This document shows positions 38,460 through 49,937 of a stretch of 64,000 nt of DNA, piece after piece. The position numbers were made by a program, and so were the translations under genes. Position 1 is the first letter of the stretch. Each line of letters opens with the position of its first letter. Under the pieces are notes generated by a model. The model ran no database searches. It was not told where the DNA came from and saw only the letters and a program-made list of their open reading frames with translations. This DNA comes from Methylorubrum aminovorans. Its GTDB lineage: Bacteria > Pseudomonadota > Alphaproteobacteria > Rhizobiales > Beijerinckiaceae. The DNA lies in assembly GCF_022179725.1 (NCBI RefSeq), contig NZ_BPRC01000001.1:682001-746000 (forward strand). The letters are read 5' to 3'.

Positions 38460-39537
38460 ACGGAGGGACTGAGAATCCGCGCGTGCGCGTTCTGGTTGTC
38501 GAGGACTCGCTCGTGGTGCGGATCCTCCTCACCCACATCATCGGCCGCGATCCGCGTCTGGAACTGGCCGGCGCGGTCGAATCCGGCGAGGCAGCCCTGG
38601 CAGCGATCGAGACCGTACGGCCGGACGTGATTTCCATGGACATCCGCCTGCCCGGCATCGACGGGTTGGAGACCACCCGTCGCATCATGGCGAGCCGGCC
38701 GACGCCGATCGTGGTGATCGCCGATTCGGTCGAGGATTCCTCGCTCAAGATCTCGATGAACGCCCTGCGGGCCGGCGCACTCTCCGTGGTGGAGAAGCCT
38801 GTGGCCACCACCAACGATGGCTATGAAGCGGTCGCGGGCCAGATCTGCACCCAGTTGCGCATCATGGCCGCCGTACCGGTGATCCGCCGCCGGCCGATCG
38901 GCGCTGAATGGAGCGCCCGCAAGGCCGCCCCCGCACCGGAGTTGCCGCTCCTCTCGGAACCGGGGGCCGCGCCGAGCGTGCTGGCGGTTGCCGCCTCCAC
39001 CGGCGGCCCGCCCGCGCTCGCCAAGGTGATCGGCGGCCTCGCGGCGGATTTTCCGCTCCCCATTCTGCTCGTCCAGCATATGGGTGCGGCCTTCATGGAC
39101 GGCTTCGCGAGTTGGCTCGACGGCGTGGTGCCGCTGGCCGTCGGCGTGGCGCGGGACGGTCAGACGATTCAGCCCGGCCACGTCTATGTCGCGCCGGGCG
39201 ACCGGCATCTCGAACTCGGTGCGAGTGGGACGCTGCGGGTCAGCGACGCCGCGCCCGTCGGCGGCCAGCGCCCGGCCGCGACCGTCCTGTTCCGCTCCGT
39301 CGCCCGGCAGGCCGGGGCGCAGGGCATCGGCGTGCTCCTCACCGGGATGGGCGAAGACGGGGCGCAGGGCCTGCTCGACATGCGCAAGGCCGGCGCCGCG
39401 ACGGTGGCCGAGCACGAGAGCAGCGCCGTCGTCTACGGCATGCCCGCCGCAGCGGTGCGCCTCAACGCGGCCGCCCGCGTGCTGCCCGTCGATCAGGTGG
39501 CGCCCCATCTCGTGCGGCTCGCACAGAGGAAGCCGGC

Positions 39538-39541
<4 letters not shown>
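38456..39541 (+). CDS. CheB-type receptor methylesterase
   Basis: A 361-residue protein with an N-terminal receiver (D62 in SMDIRLPG) and a C-terminal methylesterase/deamidase domain. The catalytic triad is S181 (AASTGG), H208 (VQHM) and D301 (GMGEDG). It removes methyl groups from receptors and pairs with the CheR-TPR protein for adaptation. It starts at a GTG inside the CheA stop and ends overlapping the next gene by four bases, so translation is probably coupled. Its position matches WspF. Confidence 0.92.
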
Positions 39542-41255
<1,714 letters not shown>

Positions 41256-41259
<4 letters not shown>

Positions 41260-43124
41260 GCAAAGGCACGATCCTGGCCGTCGATGACGAGCCGGACATC
41301 CTGATCGCTCTGGAGGATTTGTTCGAGGACGAGTACCGGGTGCTCACCTCGGCCAAGCCCGAGGAGGCGCTCGACATCCTGCGCGCCGATCCCGACATCG
41401 CCGTCGTGGTTTCCGATCAGCGCATGCCGGGTATGACCGGCGACGCCCTGCTGGCCGAGGCGCGGAGCTTCCACGAGGCGCAGGCCATCCTGCTCACCGG
41501 CTACGCCGACATCTCGGCGGTGATCGCGGCGCTCAACCGCGGCGGCATCATCGGCTACGTCGCCAAGCCCTGGGATCCGACCCTGCTGCGCGCCACGGTG
41601 CGCAACGCCTACGAGCGCCACCGCCTCGGCCGGGATCTGGCCACCGAGCGCGCCTTGCTGCGCGGCCTCCTTGACCACGCCGAGGAAGCGATCTCCTTCA
41701 AGGACGCGAAGGGTCGCTTCGTGCGTCTCAACGCGCGCAAGGCCAGCCTCGTCGGCAGCACGGTCGAGGCCTGCCTGGGCCGCACCGAAACCGAGGTCGC
41801 AGACACGGCCGAGGCCCGCGAGGCAGAGGCTGTGGACCGCCGCGCGATCGCCGCCGGAGAGGCGGGATCGACGGTGATCGCCCGGGGTGCGCTCGGCGCC
41901 GAGCGCTGGTCGCACATCATCCGCGTGCCGATCCGCGGCGGCGTCGGCGAGGTGACGCATCTCGCCACGATCGAGCGGGACGTGACCGAGCAGAAGAGCC
42001 TGGAGGCGCGCCTGCGACAGTCGGACAAGATGCAGGCGCTCGGCACGCTGGCCGGCGGCATCGCCCACGATTTCAACAATCTGCTCACGGCCATCCTCGG
42101 CAGCCTCGAATTGGTCGGCCCGAAGATCGCCGACCAACCGCGGGTCAAGCGCCTCGTCGACAACGCCACCGGCGCGGCGCAGCGCGGCTCGGCCCTGACC
42201 AAGCGGCTCCTGAGCTTCAGCCGCTCCAACGACGCCCATGCCCGCCCCGTGGACCCGAACGCTTTGATCGAGGGCATGAGCGCGCTGTTCGGCTCCAGCC
42301 TCGGCAGCCTCGTGCGGGTCGAGCGCGACCTCGAACCCGACATGCCCTTCGCCCTGGTCGATCCCGACCAGCTCGAATTGGCCGTGCTCAACCTCTGCAT
42401 CAACGCCCGCGATGCGATGCCGGACGGCGGCACCGTCACCATCTCGACCCGCCGCGCCGAGATCCACGACGACTCCGACCTCAAGCCCGGCACCTACGCC
42501 GTCGTCACCGTCGCCGACGAGGGCACCGGCATTCCGCCGGAAATCCTGGAGCGGGTCTGCGAACCGTTCTTCACCACCAAGGCGGTGGGGCAGGGGACAG
42601 GCCTCGGGCTCGCCATGGTGTTCGGCCTCGCACAGCAGGCGGGCGGGCGCCTGCGCATCACCAGCGAAGTCGGGCAGGGCACCCGCATCGAACTCGCCCT
42701 GCCGCGCGCTGACGGCACCGTCGAGGGCACGGAGTCGGAAGTCGCGCCCGTGGTGCCGACCGCCGTGAGCCCGGCGCGTATCCTCGTGGTCGACGACGAC
42801 CCGGAGGTTCGGCACGTCACCGCTTCCTTCCTCAACGATTTCGGGTACTCCGAAACGGAGGCGTCCGACGGCCGCAGCGCCCTTGCCCTGCTCGAACAGG
42901 GGCACAGCTTCGACCTCGTCGTGGCCGATCTCGCCATGCCGGGCATGACCGGCGTCGAACTCGCCAGCGCGATCCGGCAGCGCTTCGCCGGCGTACCGGT
43001 GTTGCTGCTGACGGGCCATGCCGAGGCCGTGCAGATCCCGGAGGATCTGCCGGTGATGACGAAGCCCTTCGCCTCCGCCGAACTCGCCGCCCGCGTGTCG
43101 CAGCTCCTCGAAGCGGCGGTCTGA
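41256..43124 (+). CDS. Hybrid histidine kinase, REC-PAS-HK-REC
   Basis: A 622-residue soluble protein. The N-terminal receiver has AVDDE, acceptor D54 (VVSDQRMPG) and Lys in YVAKPW. A PAS domain follows (about 130-245; EEAISFKDAKGRFVRLNARK). The kinase has H271 in IAHDFNNLLTAIL, N-box LCINARDAM, G1 DEGTGIP and G2 GTGLGLAM. The C-terminal receiver has VVDDD and acceptor D558 (VVADLAMPG). The gene overlaps the REC-REC-HK gene by four bases and ends the operon. It is the second possible output of the chemosensory system; no effector domain or CheY is encoded nearby. Confidence 0.88.
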
Positions 43125-43334
43125 TTCAACATCGTCCCGATCGCCTCGTTCTGAGGTCGGTCGTCGCGAGGCAGGGCCGTCCGTCGGATCGGCGAGCCCG
43201 ATGTGCCGCCCTTGTCACGCCTGCAAAAGATGTGCGCGCAAGGATTGCACTGCGCCGGGGGGCGAACGAAGATGATCGCGCGCAGCCGATCCGGCCTGCG
43301 CGAAAGAATTTTTCCGAACCGAAGGATCACTCCC

Positions 43335-43508
43335 ATGGCCAGCGTCGATGTTGAGATGGTGAAGTGCGCCTGCCCGGATTGCGTCTGCGTCGTCTCGCTG
43401 TCCAAGGCCGTGACCCGCGACGACAAGGCGTTCTGCTGCGATGAGTGCGCCGAGGGTCATCCCGACCATGCCGGCTGCGACCACGCCGGCTGCACCTGCC
43501 ACGGCTGA
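43335..43508 (+). CDS. smtA: Bacterial metallothionein
   Basis: A 57-residue protein with ten cysteines arranged CACPDCVC, FCCDEC, and GCDHAGCTC, plus several His. The layout, including KCACPDCVC at the start and AFCCDECAEGHP, matches the SmtA/BmtA family of zinc- and cadmium-binding metallothioneins. The ATG at 43335 follows GAAGGA; the longer upstream frame has no protein-like features. It lies about 210 bases after the kinase operon and has room for its own promoter. Its function is metal storage or detoxification. Confidence 0.93.
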   Translation: MASVDVEMVKCACPDCVCVVSLSKAVTRDDKAFCCDECAEGHPDHAGCDHAGCTCHG

Positions 43509-43535
43509 TCTGAATCGACGTCGATCGGGCCCGAC

Positions 43536-44831
43536 TCAGTTCGGCCCGGTCGCATGCGGCTGCGTCGCCTTGGCGAGGAAGCGCATGAGCGCGTCGCGGT
43601 CCTCGGCGCTGTTGATCGTCTGCTCCGGCATGCGGGTACCCGGCGTGTAGCGCGCAGGCCCGACCTCGAACAGGCGGGCAACTGTCTCCGGGGTCCAGAC
43701 GATGTCCATGCCCCGCAGCGCCTCCGAGTAGCGATAGCCCGGAACGGCGGCGATGCGCCGGCCGAAGATGCCGGCGAGCGTGGGACCGGCGCGGGGCGGC
43801 TCGTCGGGCGTCAGGGTGTGGCAGGCCACGCAGGCGCGGAACACCTCCGCGCCACGCTCGCCGTGGAAGGCTGCCAGCGCGTCCGCCGGCCGGGGCATGG
43901 CGAGCGGACCGATCGGCTCGCCGCTGCTCGCGTTCCAGCGCCGCACGAGGCGGTCGCCGCCGCCGGTGACGAGTTCGCTCCCGTCCGGACGCCACGCCAC
44001 CGACCAGACCGGCAGGCCCGGCCCGACAAGATTGAACAGGACCTTCCGGTCGGCCCGCGCGATCATCGCGACGGTTCCGCCGGCGCTGGCCGCAGCGATC
44101 CGGGTGCCGTCGGGGGAGGGCGCCAGCGCGATCACCGGCGCGGGCCCGAGTTCGACCTGCCCCCGCTCGCTCCCGTCGCGTCCGAGAAACCGCACCGTCG
44201 CATCCGCCCCCGCCGCGGCGATCTCGCCGTCGGCGGTGACGGCCAGCGCGCTGAGCGGGCTCGGCAGCGTCGCCGACGTGACGGGCTGGCCGTCTCCCGT
44301 CCAGATCCGCACGCTCGCGTCGGCTCCGGCCGTGACGAGTCCGCCATCCGGCAGAAAGGCGACGGCGTTGACGTTGCCCTTGTGTCCCTCAAGGATCCGC
44401 GCCGGCCCGCCCTCGAGCGGCCAGATCCGCGCAGTGCCGTCCCAAGCGGCGGAGGCCAGAGCCGCGCCGTCCGGCGAGACGACAAGCCCGGCGACCGGGC
44501 CGGCATGCCCTTCGAGAACGCGCTCCGGCTCGGCCTGCCCGAGCCGCCAGAGGGCAATGCGCCCGTCCTCCGAGCCGCTGGCGAAGCGGCCGTCCGGCAG
44601 GGCGGCCACTGCGTTCACCGCACCGTCGTGAAAGCGCAGGACGCTCAGGGCCGCGCCGGTGTCGAGCCCCCAGACGATCGCCGCCTGATCGAACCCACCC
44701 GAGACCGCGAGCCGGCCGTCGCCTGTGATCGCGAGCGCCCGCACCGGCCCGCCGTGACCGCGCATCTGCGCCGCCGCCGGCAGCGCGAGCAACAGGGCAG
44801 CGATCACTCCGACAAACCGCGTCACCCGCAT
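43536..44831 (-). CDS. WD40-repeat protein fused to cytochrome c
   Basis: A 431-residue exported protein with a signal peptide (1-21, ending LPAAAQ). At least seven WD40-like repeats follow (for example GHGGPVRALAITGDG, GHAGPVAGLVVSPDG, VWSVAWRPDGSEL), which would form a periplasmic beta-propeller. The last 105 residues are a class I cytochrome c with haem motif CVACH and the distal Met in TPGTRMPEQ. The combination suggests a redox protein with a protein-interaction scaffold; its partner is unknown. It converges with smtA and diverges from the MoeA-like gene at 45086. Confidence 0.88.
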   Translation of the reverse strand: MRVTRFVGVIAALLLALPAAAQMRGHGGPVRALAITGDGRLAVSGGFDQAAIVWGLDTGAALSVLRFHDGAVNAVAALPDGRFASGSEDGRIALWRLGQAEPERVLEGHAGPVAGLVVSPDGAALASAAWDGTARIWPLEGGPARILEGHKGNVNAVAFLPDGGLVTAGADASVRIWTGDGQPVTSATLPSPLSALAVTADGEIAAAGADATVRFLGRDGSERGQVELGPAPVIALAPSPDGTRIAAASAGGTVAMIARADRKVLFNLVGPGLPVWSVAWRPDGSELVTGGGDRLVRRWNASSGEPIGPLAMPRPADALAAFHGERGAEVFRACVACHTLTPDEPPRAGPTLAGIFGRRIAAVPGYRYSEALRGMDIVWTPETVARLFEVGPARYTPGTRMPEQTINSAEDRDALMRFLAKATQPHATGPN

Positions 44832-45085
44832 CGTCAACCCACCTCGCTTCCGCGCGGCGGACCATAGGCGAGAGGCCGGGGCCGTGTCCGCCCGCGCGGG
44901 TGAGAGTTTCTGTCTCATGCGGCGGGCGGGAAGAGCACCGAACGAAGAGCGCCCAACCTTGATCCGCGACCCGCGATGGCGCATCGCTCACGACGATGAG
45001 ACAGGACGGCGCCTCGCAGGTCATCCCCGTTCCGCACACCGCAGATTCGCGCGCCGCACGGTCCGCGCGCGTGGACGGCTGACCT

Positions 45086-46177
45086 ATGCGCACGCCCTCG
45101 GCCGCCCTGATGCCACTGGCTGAAGCCCTTGCCGGGCTGCGCAGCCTCGCCGCGCCGGTCGCGCCGCGAACCGTCCCGCTGGTCGAGGCGCAGGGAGGCA
45201 TCGCCGCTGCGACGATTCACGCTCCCCAAGCCATCCCGCCCCAACGCACCGCCCTACGCGACGGCTTCGCGGTGGAGGCTGCCGCGGTCGGCGGCGCCTC
45301 CCCCTACGCGCCGGTGATGCTGCCGCGCGCGCCGGTCTGGGTCGAGGCCGGCGATGCCATGCCGCTCGGCACGGACGCCGTGCTGCCTGCCGAGGGGCTG
45401 GAGGGCCGTGACGCCGTCGCTGAGATCGGCGCGGGCGAAGGCACCCGCGGGCCGGGCGACGACTGGTCTGAGGGCGATATCCTCGTTGCGGCGGGCGAGC
45501 GGATCACGCCGCGCCATTGCCTCGCGCTCGCCGCCGCGGATGTGCGCAAGGTCGCGATCCGCGCTCCTCGGATCCGCCTGATCGCGACGGGCGCGCCCGA
45601 GCCGGATGCGCTGTCGCCGATGCTCGCCGCCCTCATCGCAGCTTCGGGCGCCACCGCCGAGACGGTCGCGGTACCGGACGACCCGGAACTGATCGCAAGG
45701 GCCATCACCGCCGCGGGGGCTGACGCGATCTTCGTCCTCGGCGGCACCGGCTTCGGCCGCAGCGACCGCAGCGCCGAAGGACTGGCCGAAGCTGGCCGCG
45801 TGCGCGCCTACGGCCTCACCCTGCGGCCCGGCGAGACAGCCGGCTTCGGCGAGGCGGGGGGACGGCCGGTGCTGCTCCTGCCCGGACGGCCCGACGCGGC
45901 GCTCGCCGCCTTCCTGGCACTCGGCCGGCCGCTGATCGCCGCCTTGGCCGGAGCCGTCAAACGGACGCCGCGAACCGGCACGCTCCGGCGCAAGATCACA
46001 TCGACCGTCGGCCTCGCCGAGATCGTCTACCTTCGCCGCTACGGATCGGAGATCGAACCGCTCGGCGGGGCCGATCTGCCGTTGCGGCGGTTGATCGAGG
46101 CGGACGGCGCGGTGCTGGTGCCGCCGGAGCGGGAGGGTTATCCCGCAGGCAGCGAGGTCGAGGTGGTGCCGCTGTGA
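45086..46177 (+). CDS. Degenerate MoeA-like molybdopterin protein
   Basis: A 363-residue protein recognisable as MoeA-like by order of blocks, but altered at key sites. The substrate-domain motif survives as LRDGFAVEA. The STGDEL motif is ATGAPEPDAL, the SGGVS motif is LGGTGFGRSD, and the KPG motif is LTLRPGETAGF; PGRPDAAL replaces PGNPVS. Metal-insertion activity may therefore be lost or changed. It is the first of four genes that overlap or nearly touch (45086-49937), all of Mo/W-cofactor type. It overlaps the next MoeA gene by four bases. A regulatory or partner role in a heteromer is possible. Confidence 0.75.
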   Translation: MRTPSAALMPLAEALAGLRSLAAPVAPRTVPLVEAQGGIAAATIHAPQAIPPQRTALRDGFAVEAAAVGGASPYAPVMLPRAPVWVEAGDAMPLGTDAVLPAEGLEGRDAVAEIGAGEGTRGPGDDWSEGDILVAAGERITPRHCLALAAADVRKVAIRAPRIRLIATGAPEPDALSPMLAALIAASGATAETVAVPDDPELIARAITAAGADAIFVLGGTGFGRSDRSAEGLAEAGRVRAYGLTLRPGETAGFGEAGGRPVLLLPGRPDAALAAFLALGRPLIAALAGAVKRTPRTGTLRRKITSTVGLAEIVYLRRYGSEIEPLGGADLPLRRLIEADGAVLVPPEREGYPAGSEVEVVPL

Positions 46178-48150
46178 GCACGGAGCGCGAGATGGAATTC
46201 GCCCGGCGCCTCGCCGCGGCGGCTAGGCAGGAGCAGTTCCTCACGGTGATGAGCCGGGAGGAGGCGCTGGCTGCTTTCCGGGCCGGGGTTGCTCACGCGG
46301 CGCTTCCCCCGGAAACCTTGCCCCTGGCGGACACGCTCGGCCGCGTGCTCGCGCGGGATGTGGCCTCGCCCATCGACGTTCCGCCCTTCGATCGCGCCCT
46401 GGTCGACGGCTTCGCCCTACGCGCCACCGATACCGAGGGCGCCAACGCCGATCGGCCGCGCCGTCTCGCGCTCAACCGCGAGATCCTGGCCTGCGGCGTC
46501 GCCTCGGCGCTCCCCGTAGACGCCGGCACCGCCACGCCGATCGCCACCGGTGGCGTGATCCCGCGCGGCGCGGACGCGGTGGTGATGGTCGAGCAGACCG
46601 AGTTCTTCGAGGACGCCCTCGCCGTCGATGTGACAAATCCGGTCCGGCCGGGCCAGTTCGTCGGCTATGCCGGCGCCGACATGGCCTTCGGCGAAACCGT
46701 CCTGCGCAAGGGCACGGTGGTGACCGCCCGCGAGATCGGAATGCTTGCTGCCTGCGGGCTGTCCGAGATCGCGGTCGTGCGCCGACCGCGAGTGGCCGTG
46801 CTCTCGACGGGGGACGAACTCGTCGCGCCGGGCGAGGCACTGCGGCCGGGCGCGATCTACGATTCGAACGGGGCCATCGTCACGGCGTCGGTGTCCGAGA
46901 ACGGGGGCGAGCCGGTGCCGCTCGGCATCGTGCGCGACGACGAGGCCGCCCTCGAGCAGGCTTTGCGCGAGGCGCTGGCGCAAGCCGATCTCGTCGTTCT
47001 GTCGGGGGGCACCTCCAAGGGGGCGGGCGACGTCTCCCACCGCATCCTGTCGCGGCTGGGCAAGCCCGGCATCCTCGTTCACGGCGTGGCGCTGAAACCC
47101 GGCAAGCCGCTCTGCCTCGCCGTGTCTGAGGGCAAGGCGGTGGTGGTGCTGCCGGGCTTCCCGACCTCGGCGATGTTCACGTTCCACGAATTCGTGGTGC
47201 CGCTGGTGCGCGCGCTCGCGGGGCTTCCGCCGCGGGAGGAGGAGGCCGTCCCGGCCCGCCTGCCGCAACGGCTCGCCTCCGAACTCGGCCGCACCGAATT
47301 CGTTATGGCCTCCCTCGCCAGAGGGCAGGACGGCCCGGTCGCCCTGCCGCTGCCGAAGGGCTCGGGCTCGGTCACCGCCTTCTCCCAGGCGGATGGTTTC
47401 TTCGCCGTTCCCGCCGCGCGCTCGGGGATGGAGGCCGGCGAGACGGTCTCCGTCGTGCGCCTGGGCGCCGGGGTGCGGCCGCCGGATCTCACCCTCATCG
47501 GCAGCCACTGCATCGGGCTCGACCGCATGGTCGGGCTCCTGGCCGAGCGGGGTTTTCGCGCCCGCACGGTTTGGGTCGGCTCGGCCGGGGGGCTCGCAGC
47601 CCTGCGCCGGGGCGAGTGCGACCTCGCCGCCCTGCACCTGCTCGACCCCGAGACCGGCTGCTACAACGCGCCCTTCCTCGAACCCGGCATGGCGCTGGCC
47701 CCCGGCTGGCGCCGCCTGCAGGGCGTGGTCTTTCGCGAAGGCGATGCCCGCTTCGAGGGCCGCATCGCGGCGGACGCGGTGAGCGCGGCCCTCGCCGATC
47801 CGGACTCGGTGATGGTCAACCGCAATGCCGGCTCCGGCACCCGCCTCCTCGTGGACGGGCTGATCGGCGCCGCCCGGCCGCCGGGCTTCTGGAACCAGCC
47901 GCGCTCGCACAACGCCGTCGCGGCCGCCGTCGCGCAGGGCCGGGCCGATTGGGGCGTGGCGATCGCGAGCGTCGCGCGCGCCTACGGCCTCGGCTTCCTG
48001 CCCCTGGCGCAGGAGCACTACGACTTCGCCTACCGCGCGACGGACCGCGACAAGCCCGCGCTCGCCGCTTTCCTCGCGCTGCTCGGCACCGCGGGGGCCG
48101 AGGCGGCCCTGACCGAATTCGGCTTTGAACCCGGCGGAGGCGACTCGTGA
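46174..48150 (+). CDS. MoeA fused to a periplasmic-binding-like domain
   Basis: A 658-residue fusion. Residues about 25-425 are a complete MoeA: DRALVDGFALRA, STGDELVAPG, LSGGTSKGAGD, ALKPGKPL and LPGFPTSAM. MoeA inserts molybdate or tungstate into adenylylated molybdopterin. Residues about 440-650 are a periplasmic-binding-protein-like domain without a signal peptide (LIGSHCIGLDRMV; VNRNAGSGTR; GRADWGVAIASVA), comparable to the domain on some archaeal and bacterial MoeA proteins. It may sense or deliver the oxyanion in the cytoplasm. The same block, VNRxxGxGTR, occurs in the ModE-type regulator at 52343. It overlaps both neighbours by four bases. Confidence 0.88.
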   Translation: MSTEREMEFARRLAAAARQEQFLTVMSREEALAAFRAGVAHAALPPETLPLADTLGRVLARDVASPIDVPPFDRALVDGFALRATDTEGANADRPRRLALNREILACGVASALPVDAGTATPIATGGVIPRGADAVVMVEQTEFFEDALAVDVTNPVRPGQFVGYAGADMAFGETVLRKGTVVTAREIGMLAACGLSEIAVVRRPRVAVLSTGDELVAPGEALRPGAIYDSNGAIVTASVSENGGEPVPLGIVRDDEAALEQALREALAQADLVVLSGGTSKGAGDVSHRILSRLGKPGILVHGVALKPGKPLCLAVSEGKAVVVLPGFPTSAMFTFHEFVVPLVRALAGLPPREEEAVPARLPQRLASELGRTEFVMASLARGQDGPVALPLPKGSGSVTAFSQADGFFAVPAARSGMEAGETVSVVRLGAGVRPPDLTLIGSHCIGLDRMVGLLAERGFRARTVWVGSAGGLAALRRGECDLAALHLLDPETGCYNAPFLEPGMALAPGWRRLQGVVFREGDARFEGRIAADAVSAALADPDSVMVNRNAGSGTRLLVDGLIGAARPPGFWNQPRSHNAVAAAVAQGRADWGVAIASVARAYGLGFLPLAQEHYDFAYRATDRDKPALAAFLALLGTAGAEAALTEFGFEPGGGDS

Positions 48151-48683
48151 ACGGTTTGCGTGTCATCGGCCTCGCCGGATGGAGCGGGGCGGGCAAGACG
48201 ACCCTGCTCGCCCGCCTCATCCCCGTGCTCGTCGCGCGCGGCGTGCGGGTCGCGACCCTGAAACACGCCCACCACGCCTTCGACATCGACCATCCGGGCA
48301 AGGACTCCTTCGTCCACCGGCAGGCCGGTGCGAGCGAGGTGATCGTCTCCTCCGTCCGGCGCTGGGCGCAGATCCGCGAAGTCGAGGAGGGCGGGGAAGC
48401 GACGCTGCCCGATCTGCTGCGGCGGCTGACGCCGAGCGGGCTCGCCCTGATCGAGGGCTTCAAGCGCGAGGCGCATCCGAAGCTCGAGGTCTTCCGCGCG
48501 GCCAACGGCCGTCCGCCGCTGCACGGGCAGGATCCGCACATCGTCGGCATCGCCAGCGACGTGCCGTTCCCTCAGGCCGGCCTGCCGGTGGTCGGGCTCG
48601 ACGACATCGAGGCGATCGCCGCTCTCGTTCTCGAGCGCGCCGAGGCGCTTGAGCCGGTGCTCGCCCGGCTGGAAAGATCCTGA
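48147..48683 (+). CDS. mobB: Molybdopterin-guanine dinucleotide biosynthesis protein MobB
   Basis: A 178-residue P-loop protein. The Walker A motif is GWSGAGKTTLL at residues about 9-19, followed by VATLKHAHHAFDIDHPGKDS, the MobB signature, and the GFKREAHPKLEVFR block. MobB assists MobA in adding GMP to the molybdenum cofactor, giving the bis-MGD form used by enzymes such as formate dehydrogenase. It overlaps the MoeA fusion by four bases and is followed three bases later by moeA. The combination points to formation of a dinucleotide cofactor. Confidence 0.92.
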   Translation: MNGLRVIGLAGWSGAGKTTLLARLIPVLVARGVRVATLKHAHHAFDIDHPGKDSFVHRQAGASEVIVSSVRRWAQIREVEEGGEATLPDLLRRLTPSGLALIEGFKREAHPKLEVFRAANGRPPLHGQDPHIVGIASDVPFPQAGLPVVGLDDIEAIAALVLERAEALEPVLARLERS

Positions 48684-48686
48684 GCG

Positions 48687-49937
48687 ATGGCACAGCTCAC
48701 CGACGACTGCTTCGCCTTCGGCGGCAAGCTGATGCGGGTGGAGGAGGCGTTGGCCTCGATCGCCGAGCCCTTCCCCGTGATCGCCGGCACCGAGAGCGTG
48801 CCGCTCGGCCTCGCCGACGGGCGGATTGCGGCCGAGGACGTCTTCGCCGCGCACGATCTGCCGCCGTTTGCCAACACCGCGGTCGATGGCTACGCGGTGC
48901 GTTTTTCCGACCTCGCCACGGTGGGCGACACCGTTCTGCCGGTGGCCGGACGGCTCGCGGCCGGTGCCGCCGCGGATGCCATGCCGGAGGGGGCGGCCAT
49001 CCGCATCTTCACCGGTGCGCCGATGCCCCCGGGTGCCGACACGGTGTTCATGCAGGAGGATGTGAGCCGCGAGGGCGACCGCGTCACCCTGCCGGCGGGT
49101 CTGAAACGCGGCGCCAACGCCCGGCCGGCGGGGGAGGATTTGGGCCGGGGCAGCCTTGCAATTCCCGCCGGGCGGCGCTTGCGCCCGCAGGATCTGGCGC
49201 TCGCCGCTGCCACCGGGCATGCGCGCATCACGGTGCGCCGCCGCCTGCGCGTCGCCCTGTTCTCCACCGGCAACGAGCTGAACGAGCCCGGCGTGCCGCT
49301 GCGCCCCGGCGCGATCCACGATTCGAATCGCGTGCTGCTCGCGACCTTGCTGACCCGGCTCGGCGTCGCGGTGGACGATCTCGGCATCCTGCGCGACGAC
49401 CCCGCGACCCTACCGGCCCATCTCGCCGAGGCGGCGCGTGACCACGACCTGATCCTCACCTCCGGCGGCGTCTCGACCGGCGAGGAGGACCATGTGAAGG
49501 CGGCGGTCGAGGCGCAGGGGCGCCTGATGCTCTGGCGCCTCGCGATCAAGCCCGGCCGCCCGGTCGCGGCGGGGCTAGTGGCGGGCACGCCGTTCATCGG
49601 CCTGCCGGGCAATCCCGTCGCGGTCTACGTCACGTTGCTCTTCGTGGTGCGCCCGCTGCTCGCCCGCCTCGGCGGCGCGCTCTACGAGCCGCCGCTCTCC
49701 TGGCCGGTGCGAGCGGGCTTTGCCTACCGCAAGAAGACCGGACGGCGCGAGTTCGTCCGCGTCAGCCTTTTTCGCGACGCGGGAGGAGGGCTGGAAGCCC
49801 GAAAATTTTCACGCGATGGGGCGGGCGTGCTGACGTCGCTCACCGAGAGCGACGGCCTCGTGGAACTGCCCGACGACACGACCGGCATCGCCCCCGGCGA
49901 CACGCTGGCCTATTATCCGCACGCACTGCTCTGGTAG
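48687..49937 (+). CDS. moeA: Molybdopterin molybdenumtransferase MoeA
   Basis: A 416-residue canonical MoeA. Motifs are FANTAVDGYAVRF, STGNELNEPG, TSGGVSTGEEDHVK, AIKPGRPVAAG and LPGNPVAVYVTL, all consistent with an active metal insertase. Its length is that of the stand-alone enzyme. It is the third moeA-type gene in the same operon, starting three bases after mobB. With the fusion and the degenerate copy, this may allow separate handling of molybdenum and tungsten, which is inference. Confidence 0.93.
   Translation: MAQLTDDCFAFGGKLMRVEEALASIAEPFPVIAGTESVPLGLADGRIAAEDVFAAHDLPPFANTAVDGYAVRFSDLATVGDTVLPVAGRLAAGAAADAMPEGAAIRIFTGAPMPPGADTVFMQEDVSREGDRVTLPAGLKRGANARPAGEDLGRGSLAIPAGRRLRPQDLALAAATGHARITVRRRLRVALFSTGNELNEPGVPLRPGAIHDSNRVLLATLLTRLGVAVDDLGILRDDPATLPAHLAEAARDHDLILTSGGVSTGEEDHVKAAVEAQGRLMLWRLAIKPGRPVAAGLVAGTPFIGLPGNPVAVYVTLLFVVRPLLARLGGALYEPPLSWPVRAGFAYRKKTGRREFVRVSLFRDAGGGLEARKFSRDGAGVLTSLTESDGLVELPDDTTGIAPGDTLAYYPHALLW

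Noticed and set aside
43521..43550. Eight-pair GC hairpin between smtA and the WD40-cytochrome gene
   Set aside because: It lies mostly within the coding end of the WD40 gene and has no T-tract, so terminator function is not supported.
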